Shown here: positions 23,905 through 32,326 of the stretch, in pieces
How positions within the stretch are numbered: the first letter of the stretch is position 1
Layout of the letters: each line of letters starts with the position of its first letter
NCBI GenBank assembly: GCA_002189035.1
Contig: NEEC01000363.1
Span: forward strand, 1-32,326
Source: Utricularia gibba
Taxonomy: Eukaryota; Streptophyta; Magnoliopsida; Lamiales; Lentibulariaceae
Length of the DNA stretch: 32,326 nucleotides
Direction of reading: 5' to 3'
Notes under the pieces: model-generated
What the model saw: only the letters and a program-made list of their open reading frames with translations
Told to the model about the DNA's origin: nothing
Databases searched by the model: none
Translations under genes and position numbers: made by a program

Positions 23905-24386
23905 CTATTTGATTCTTTTGCCGTGTATCCCATTTGCATCAATGTCGAGAACGAGAAGCACATTCTTAGACGCAGCCACCAAGAAAGGACACCTAAGACA
24001 CTTTTCGTTGTGGCTTGTTTTTTAATATGTCCACAGTTATCGGACAAACGTAACTCCAAATTATAATACTTGGAGCTCGAAAAGGGCTTCCCAACAGTGT
24101 GCTATGAAGAGCAAGGATCTGCATGTTATGCAAGAGGTGCTTCCATTGCGCATCATCATTCGGGGTGCATCCTAAAAATCACACGTGCACGGGATTCATT
24201 AAAATAAATATTTACGCATATCCAGAGTGTATAACATAAGTGATGCCACGAAATTCATGATGTAGCATGTGACTTTTTTCCAACTTGATCGCATAGTAGA
24301 TGAATTTGACACCATATGTTGATGCATTTAGTTGCTATGATACTTCTGATTCTTGATGCACCATTCCCATACCATGTCTCTAGTGG
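23905..24386. repeat. Shortest monomer (482 bp), alpha with two internal deletions
   Basis: An alpha unit lacks 29 bp of otherwise highly conserved sequence at the junction 24143/24144 (gaggtgcttc joined to cattgcgc). It also lacks 9 bp (gtgttggga) at 24236/24237, one a in attaaaataaat, and the c of the EcoRI site. It gains one t near 24022. It is the only unit missing a large piece of the core. Confidence 0.9.
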
Positions 24387-24892
24387 CTATTTGATTCTTT
24401 TGCCTTGTACGCATCAATTTCGAGAACATGAAGCACATTCTTAGCAGCACCACGGAATTAGACACTTTTCGTTGTGGCTTTTTTAATATGTCCACAGTTA
24501 TCGGACAAACGTAACTCCAAATTATAATACTTGGAGCTCGAAAAGGGCTTCCCAACAGTGTGCTATGAAGAGCAAGGATCTGCATGTTATGCAAGAGTGC
24601 GCGGACCAGGATGTGCGACGTAGTCATTTCATTGCGCATCATCATTCGGGGTGCATCCTAAAAATCACACGTGCACGGTTAAAAATAAATATTTACGCAT
24701 ATCCAGAGTATATAACAGTGTTGGGATAAGTGATGCCACGAAATTCATGATGTAACATGTGACTTTTTTCCATCTTGATCGCATATCCGATGAAGTTTGA
24801 CACCATATGTTTTGGCTGTTGATTGATTCAATTAGTTGCTATGATACTTCTGATTCTTGATGCACCATTCCCATACACCATGTCTCTAGTGG
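24387..24892. repeat. Blended, strongly gapped monomer (506 bp)
   Basis: The left part mixes classes with many losses (ccttgtacgcatc, cttagcagcaccacggaattagac). Losses also hit gaagagtgcgcgg within the core edge and gtgcac-ggttaaaa. The middle is alpha-like and the right part is clean beta. Confidence 0.86.
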
Positions 24893-25417
24893 CTATTTGA
24901 TTCTTTTGCCTTGTATGTTCGCATCAATTTCGAGAACAGAAGCACATTATTAAATGCAGCACCACGGAAAGCACGTAGACACTTTCGTTGTGGCTTTTTT
25001 AATATGTCCACAGTTATCGGACAAACGTAACTCCAAATTATAATACTTGGAGCTCGAAAAGGGCTTCCCAACAGTGTGCTATGAAGAGCAAGGATCTGCA
25101 TGTTATGCAAGAGGTGCTTCGCGGACCAGGATGTGCGACGTAGTCATTTCATTGCGCATCATCATTCGGGATGCATCCTAAAAATCACACGTGCACGGAT
25201 TTGTTAAAAATAAATATTTACGCATATCCAGAGTATACAACAGTGTTGGGATAAGTGATGCCACGAAATTCATGATGTAACATGTGACTTTTTTCCATCT
25301 TGATCGCATATCCGATGAAGTTTGACACCATATGTTTTGGCTGTTGATTGATTCAATTAGTTGCTATGATACTTCTGATTCTTGATGCACCATTCCCATA
25401 CACCATGTCTCTAGTGG
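24893..25417. repeat. Beta-like gapped monomer (525 bp)
   Basis: gccttgtatgttcgc, gaacagaagc, gcagcaccacggaaagcacgtagac and a shortened t-run mark a gapped beta left part. The middle is blended (cgggatgcatccta, gcac-ggatttgtt, gagtatacaac) and the right part is beta. It follows another unit with a beta right part, so the phase is lost here. Confidence 0.86.
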
Positions 25418-28400
25418 CTATTTGATTCTTTTGCCGTGTATCCCATTTGCATCAATGTCGAGAACGAGAAGCACATTCTTAGACGCAGCCACCAAAAAGG
25501 ACACCTAAGACACTTTTCGTTGTGGCTTTTTTTAATATGTCCACAGTTATCGGACAAACGTAACTCCAAATTATAATACTTGGAGCTCGAAAAGGGCTTC
25601 CCAACAGTGTGCTATGAAGAGCAAGGATCTGCATGTTATGCAAGAGGTGCTTCGCGGACCAGGATGTGCGACGTAGTCATTTCATTGCGCATCATCATTC
25701 GGGGTGCATCCTAAAAATCACACGTGCACGGGATTCATTAAAAATAAATATTTACGCATATCCAGAGTGTATAACAGTGTTGGGATAAGTGATGCCACGA
25801 AATTCATGATGTAGCATGTGACTTTTTTCCAACTTGATCGCATAGTAGATGAATTCTGACACCATATGTTGATGCATTTAGTTGCTATGATACTTCTGAT
25901 TCTTGATGCACCATTCCCGTATACCATGTCTCTAGTGGCTATTTGATTCTTTTGCCTTGTATTGTTCGCATCAATTTCGAGAACATGAAGCACATTATTA
26001 AATGCAGTCACCACGGAATGCCACGTGAGACACCTTTCGTTGTGGCCCTTTTTTTAATATGTCCACAGTTATCGGACAAACGTAACTCCAAATTATAATA
26101 CTTGGAGCTCGAAAAGGGCTTCCCAACAGTGTGCTATGAAGAGCAAGGATCTGCATGTTATGCAAGAGGTGCTTCGCGGACCAGGATGTGCGACGTAGTC
26201 ATTTCATTGCGCATCATCATTCGGGGTGCATCCTAAAAATCACACGTGCACGGATTCATTAAAAATAAATATTTACGCATATCCAGAGTGTATAACAGTG
26301 TTGGGATAAGTGATGCCACGAAATTCATGATGTAACATGTGACTTTTTTCCATCTTGATCGCATATCCGATGAAGTTTGACACCATATGTTTTGGCTGTT
26401 GATTGATTCAATTAGTTGCTATGATACTTCTGATTCTTGATGCACCATTCCCATACACCATGTCTCTAGTGGCTATTTGATTCTTTTGCCGTGTATCCCA
26501 TTTGCATCAATGTCGAGAACGAAAGCACATTCTTAGACGCAGCCACCAAGAAAGGACACCTAAGACACTTTTCGTTGTGGCTTGTTTTTAATATGTCCAC
26601 AGTTATCGGACAAACGTAACTCCAAATTATAATACTTGGAGCTCGAAAAGGGCTTCCCAACAGTGTGCTATGAAGAGCAAGGATCTGCATGTTATGCAAG
26701 AGGTGCTTCGCGGACCAGGATGTGCGACGTAGTCATTTCATTGCGCATCATCATTCGGGGTGCATCCTAAAAATCACACGTGCACGGGATTCATTAAAAA
26801 TAAATATTTACGCATATCCAGAGTGTATAACAGTGTTGGGATAAGTGATGCCACGAAATTCATGATGTAGCATGTGACTTTTTTCCAACTTGATCGCATA
26901 GTAGATGAATTCTGACACCATATGTTGATGCATTTAGTTGCTATGATACTTCTGATTCTTGATGCACCATTCCCGTATACCATGTCTCTAGTGGCTATTT
27001 GATTCTTTTGCCTTGTATGTTGTTCGCATCAATTTCGAGAACATGAAGCACATTATTAAATGCAGTCACCACGGAATGCCACGTGAGACACCTTTCGTTG
27101 TGGCCCTTTTTTAATATGTCCACAGTTATCGGACAACGTAACTCCAAATTATAATACTTGGAGCTCGAAAAGGGCTTCCCAAGTGTGCTATGAAGAGCAA
27201 GGATCTGCATGTTATGCAAGAGGTGTTTCGCGGACCAGGATGTGCGACGTAGTCATTTCATTGCGCATCACCATTCGGGATGCAGCCGAAAAATCACACG
27301 TGCACCGGATTTGTTAAAAATAAATATTTACGCATATCCTGAGTATACAACAGTGTTGGGATAAGTGATGCCACGAAATTCATGATGTAACATGTGACTT
27401 TTTTCCATCTTGATCGCATATCCGATGAAGTTTGACACCATATGTTTTGGCTGTTGATTGATTCAATTAGTTGCTATGATACTTCTGATTCTTGATGCAC
27501 CATTCCCATACACCATGTCTCTAGTGGCTATTTGATTCTTTTGCCGTGTATCCCATTTGCATCAATGTCGAGAACGAGAAGCACATTCTTAGACGCAGCC
27601 ACCAAGAAAGGACACCTAAGACACTTTTCGTTGTGGCTTGTTTTTAATATGTCCACAGTTATCGGACAAACGTAACTCCAAATTATAATACTTGGAGCTC
27701 GAAAAGGGCTTCCCAACAGTGTGCTATGAAGAGCAAGGATCTGCATGTTATGCAAGAGGTGCTTCGCGGACCAGGATGTGCGACGTAGTCATTTCATTGC
27801 GCATCATCATTCGGGGTGCATCCTAAAAATCACACGTGCACGGGATTCATTAAAAATAAATATTTACGCATATCCAGAGTGTATAACAGTGTTGGGATAA
27901 GTGATGCCACGAAATTCATGATGTAGCATGTGACTTTTTTCCAACTTGATCGCATAGTAGATGAATTCTGACACCATATGTTGATGCATTTAGTTGCTAT
28001 GATACTTCTGATTCTTGATGCACCATTCCCGTATACCATGTCTCTAGTGGCTATTTGATTCTTTTGCCTTGTATGTTGTTCGCATCAATTTCGAGAACAT
28101 GAAGCACATTATTAAATGCAGTCACCACGGAATGCCACGTGAGACACCTTTCGTTGTGGCCCTTTTTTAATATGTCCACAGTTATCGGACAAACGTAACT
28201 CCAAATTATAATACTTGGAGCTCGAAAAGGGCTTCCCAACAGTGTGCTATGAAGAGCAAGGATCTGCATGTTATGCAAGAGGTGTTCGCGGACCAGGATG
28301 TGCGACGTAGTCATTTCATTGCGCATCACCATTCGGGATGCAGCCGAAAAATCACACGTGCACCGGATTTGTTAAAAATAAATATTTACGCATATCCTGA

Positions 28401-31400
28401 GTATACAACAGTGTTGGGATAAGTGATGCCACGAAATTCATGATGTAACATGTGACTTTTTTCCATCTTGATCGCATATCGATGAAGTTTGACACCATAT
28501 GTTTTGGCTGTTGATTGATTCAATTAGTTGCTATGATACTTCTGATTCTTGATGCACCATTCCCATACACCATGTCTCTAGTGGCTATTTGATTCTTTTG
28601 CCGTGTATCCCATTTGCATCAATGTCGAGAACGAGAAGCACATTCTTAGACGCAGCCACCAAGAAAGGACACCTAAGACACTTTTCGTTGTGGCTTGTTT
28701 TTAATATGTCCACAGTTATCGGACAAACGTAACTCCAAATTATAATACTTGGAGCTCGAAAAGGGCTTCCCAACAGTGTGCTATGAAGAGCAAGGATCTG
28801 CATGTTATGCAAGAGGTGCTTCGCGGACCAGGATGTGCGACGTAGTCATTTCATTGCGCATCATCATTCGGGGTGCATCCTAAAAATCACACGTGCACGG
28901 GATTCATTAAAAATAAATATTTACGCATATCCAGAGTGTATAACAGTGTTGGGATAAGTGATGCCACGAAATTCATGATGTAGCATGTGACTTTTTTCCA
29001 ACTTGATCGCATAGTAGATGAATTCTGACACCATATGTTGATGCATTTAGTTGCTATGATACTTCTGATTCTTGATGCACCATTCCCGTATACCATGTCT
29101 CTAGTGGCTATTTGATTCTTTTGCCTTGTATGTTGTTCGCATCAATTTCGAGAACATGAAGCATTATTAAATGCAGTCACCACGGAATGCCACGTGAGAC
29201 ACCTTTCGTTGTGGCCCTTTTTTAATATGTCCACAGTTATCGGACAAACGTAACTCCAAATTATAATACTTGGAGCTCGAAAAGGGCTTCCCAACAGTGT
29301 GCTATGAAGAGCAAGGATCTGCATGTTATGCAAGAGGTGTTCGCGGACCAGGATGTGCGACGTAGTCATTTCATTGCGCATCACCATTCGGGATGCAGCC
29401 GAAAAAATCACACGTGCACCGGATTTGTTAAAAATAAATATTTACGCATATCCTGAGTATACAACAGTGTTGGGATAAGTGATGCCACGAAATTCATGAT
29501 GTAACATGTGACTTTTTTCCATCTTGATCGCATATCCGATGAAGTTTGACACCATATGTTTTGGCTGTTGATTGATTCAATTAGTTGCTATGATACTTCT
29601 GATTCTTGATGCACCATTCCCATACACCATGTCTCTAGTGGCTATTTGATTCTTTTGCCGTGTATCCCATTTGCATCAATGTCGAGAACGAGAAGCACAT
29701 TCTTAGACGCAGCCACCAAGAAAGGACACCTAAGACACTTTTCGTTGTGCTTGTTTTTAATATGTCCACAGTTATCGACAAACGTAACTCCAAATTATAA
29801 TACTTGGAGCTCGAAAAGGGCTTCCCAACAGTGTGCTATGAAGAGCAAGGATCTGCATGTTATGCAAGAGGTGCTTCGCGGACCAGGATGTGCGACGTAG
29901 TCATTTCATTGCGCATCATCATTCGGGGTGCATCCTAAAAATCACACGTGCACGGGATTCATTAAAAATAAATATTTACGCATATCCAGAGTGTATAACA
30001 GTGTTGGGATAAGTGATGCCACGAAATTCATGATGTAGCATGTGACTTTTTTCCAACTTGATCGCATAGTAGATGAATTCTGACACCATATGTTGATGCA
30101 TTTAGTTGCTATGATACTTCTGATTCTTGATGCACCATTCCCGTATACCATGTCTCTAGTGGCTATTTGATTCTTTTGCCTTGTATGTTGTTCGCATCAA
30201 TTTCGAGAACATGAAGCACATTATTAAATGCAGTCACCACGGAATGCCACGTGAGACACCTTTCGTTGTGGCCCTTTTTTAATATGTCCACAGTTATCGG
30301 AAAACGTAACTCCAAATTATAATACTTGGAGCTCGAAAAGGGCTTCCCAACAGTGTGCTATGAAGAGCAAGGATCTGCATGTTATGCAAGAGGTGCTTCG
30401 CGGACCAGGATGTGCGACGTAGTCATTTCATTGCGCATCACATTCGGGATGCAGCCGAAAAATCACACGTGCACCGGATTTGTTAAAAATAAATATTTAC
30501 GCATATCCTGAGTGTACAACAGTGTTGGGATAAGTGATGCCACGAAATTCATGATGTAACATGTGACTTTTTTCCATCTTGATCGCATATCCGATGAAGT
30601 TTGACACCATATGTTTTGGCTGTTGATTGATTCAATTAGTTGCTATGATACTTCTGATTCTTGATGCACCATTCCCATACACCATGTCTCTAGTGGCTAT
30701 TTGATTCTTTTGCCGTGTATCCCATTTGCATCAATGTCGAGAACGAGAAGCACATTCTTAGACGCAGCCACCAAGAAAGGACACCTAAGACACTTTTCGT
30801 TGTGGCTTGTTTTTAATATGTCCACAGTTATCGGACAAACGTAACTCCAAATTATAATACTTGGAGCTCGAAAAGGGCTTCCCAACAGTGTGCTATGAAG
30901 AGCAAGGATCTGCATGTTATGCAAGAGGTGCTTCGCGGACCAGGATGTGCGACGTAGTCATTTCATTGCGCATCATCATTCGGGTGCATCCTAAAAATCA
31001 CACGTGCACGGGATTCATTAAAAATAAATATTTACGCATATCCAGAGTGTATAACAGTGTTGGGATAAGTGATGCCACGAAATTCATGATGTAGCATGTG
31101 ACTTTTTTCCAACTTGATCGCATAGTAGATGAATTCTGACACCATATGTTGATGCATTTAGTTGCTATGATACTTCTGATTCTTGATGCACCATTCCCGT
31201 ATACCATGTCTCTAGTGGCTATTTGATTCTTTTGCCTTGTATGTTGTTCGCATCAATTTTCGAGAACATGAAGCACATTATTAAATGCAGTCACCACGGA
31301 ATGCCACGTGAGACACCTTTCGTTGTGGCCCTTTTTTAATATGTCCACAGTTATCGGACAAACGTAACTCCAAATTATAATACTTGGAGCTCGAAAAGGG

Positions 31401-32326
31401 CTTCCCAACAGTGTGCTATGAAGAGCAAGGATCTGCATGTTATGCAAGAGGTGTTCGCGGACCAGGATGTGCGACGTAGTCATTTCATTGCGCATCACCA
31501 TTCGGGATGCAGCCGAAAAATCACACGTGCACCGGATTTGTTAAAAATAAATATTTACGCATATCCTGAGTATACAACAGTGTTGGGATAAGTGATGCCA
31601 CGAAATTCATGATGTAACATGTGACTTTTTTCCATCTTGATCGCATATCCGATGAAGTTTGACACCATATGTTTTGGCTGTTGATTGATTCAATTAGTTG
31701 CTATGATACTTCTGATTCTTGATGCACCATTCCCATACACCATGTCTCTAGTGGCTATTTGATTCTTTTGCCGTGTATCCCATTTGCATCAATGTCGAGA
31801 ACGAGAAGCACATTCTTAGACGCAGCCACCAAGAAAGGACACCTAAGACACTTTTCGTTGTGGCTTGTTTTTAATATGTCCACAGTTATCGGACAAACGT
31901 AACTCCAAATTATAATACTTGGAGCTCGAAAAGGGCTTCCCAACAGTGTGCTATGAAGAGCAAGGATCTGCATGTTATGCAAGAGGTGCTTCGCGGACCA
32001 GGATGTGCGACGTAGTCATTTCATTGCGCATCATCATTCGGGGTGCATCCTAAAAATCACACGTGCACGGGATTCATTAAAAATAAATATTTACGCATAT
32101 CCAGAGTGTATAACAGTGTTGGGATAAGTGATGCCACGAAATTCATGATGTAGCATGTGACTTTTTTCCAACTTGATCGCATAGTAGATGAATTCTGACA
32201 CCATATGTTGATGCATTTAGTTGCTATGATACTTCTGATTCTTGATGCACCATTCCCGTATACCATGTCTCTAGTGGCTATTTGATTCTTTTGCCTTGTA
32301 TGTTGTTCGCATCAATTTCGAGAACA
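25418..32326. repeat. Ordered HOR block VI (13 complete monomers plus a partial)
   Basis: Anchors are 25418 alpha, 25939 beta, 26473 alpha, 26995 beta, 27528 alpha, 28051 beta, 28585 alpha, 29108 beta, 29642 alpha, 30163 beta, 30697 alpha, 31219 beta and 31755 alpha, then partial beta 32278-32326. Alternation is strict. Small changes: 25939 has an alpha middle; 26995 lost bases in ggacaacg and cccaagtg; 28051, 29108 and 31219 have gtgttcgc, with the c/t discordant base dropped; 29642 lost a g in tatcgac and in gtgcttg; 30163 has cggaaaac and cacattc. Confidence 0.94.

Larger units (their letters stand above)
1..32326. repeat. Satellite DNA array, ~530-bp monomers in a 1059-bp alpha-beta higher-order repeat
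   Basis: A single head-to-tail tandem repeat fills the window. The string ggctatttgattc recurs 62 times in one orientation, with spacings of 482-547 bp that are mostly 523 then 536. Two alternating monomer classes give an exact 1059-bp period in ordered parts, for example anchors 1246, 2305 and 3364, or 16509, 17568. No monomer is inverted and no non-satellite sequence interrupts the array. Both ends fall inside a monomer, so the array continues beyond the window. HOR organisation and homogenisation are known from eukaryotic centromeric, pericentromeric and subtelomeric satellites. The chromosomal location here is inferred, and I do not recognise the family or the host. Confidence 0.98.

Noticed and set aside
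24328-24645. Longest open frame in the window (105 codons, minus strand)
   Set aside because: It arises by read-through in the most gapped monomer, where small deletions join two frames that are separate in normal units.
1-32326. CRISPR array or other repeat-spacer system
   Set aside because: Units are contiguous ~530-bp monomers. The 'variable' parts are just two alternating classes, not unique spacers, and there are no cas-like genes.
1-32326. Transposon, LTR or rDNA spacer origin
   Set aside because: No terminal inverted repeats, target-site duplications, polypurine tract, transposase or reverse-transcriptase frames, or rRNA segments are visible. An ultimate origin from one of these cannot be excluded.
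1-32326. Telomeric repeats, tRNA or rRNA genes
   Set aside because: No TTAGGG-like or TTTAGGG-like tracts and no cloverleaf or A/B-box arrangement were seen on either strand.

Overview
The whole window is one tandem satellite-DNA array. There is no recognisable gene, RNA gene, transposon or CRISPR array, and no unique flanking sequence. The same ~530-bp unit recurs head-to-tail from base 1 to base 32326. Phasing on the invariant string ggctatttgattc (first base of its 'cta') gives 62 anchors: 61 complete anchor-to-anchor units plus partial units at both ends. The window therefore lies inside a longer array.

Two monomer classes alternate. I call them alpha (523 bp; starts gccgtgtatccc, contains an EcoRI site, ends cccgtatacc) and beta (536 bp; starts gccttgtatgttg, has a 13-bp-longer right part with ggctgttgattg, ends cccatacacc). 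Together they form a higher-order repeat (HOR) of 1059 bp. Aligned by eye, the classes differ in about 23 of 116 positions left of a central core, in 1 of 163 positions in the core, and in about 19 substitutions plus a net 13-bp indel on the right. Copies of the same class in the ordered blocks are nearly or fully identical, which indicates recent homogenisation.

Layout: ordered alpha-beta block 188-6001 (a mixed beta at 3888 and small insertions at 4419); irregular 6002-8066; ordered 8067-10176; phase break 10177-11230; ordered 11231-13347; irregular 13348-15448; ordered 15449-19686; irregular 19687-20751; ordered 20752-22336; the most disrupted zone 22337-25417; strictly alternating 25418-32326.

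The irregular monomers are informative. Most of their missing bases fall exactly at columns where alpha and beta disagree. That is what a consensus caller would produce from a mixture of alpha and beta reads aligned one monomer out of register, so part of the 'degeneracy' may be an assembly artefact rather than biology.

Host: a long, homogenised, HOR-organised satellite points to a eukaryotic nuclear genome, in centromeric, pericentromeric or subtelomeric heterochromatin. I do not recognise the family and cannot name the host. Composition is about 42% GC with little CpG depletion. The repeated minus-strand open frames of 69-105 codons are by-products of the repeat and are not annotated as genes. 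I found no novel functional system. The points worth checking are the HOR structure, the near-invariant core with its dyad, and the pattern of gaps.
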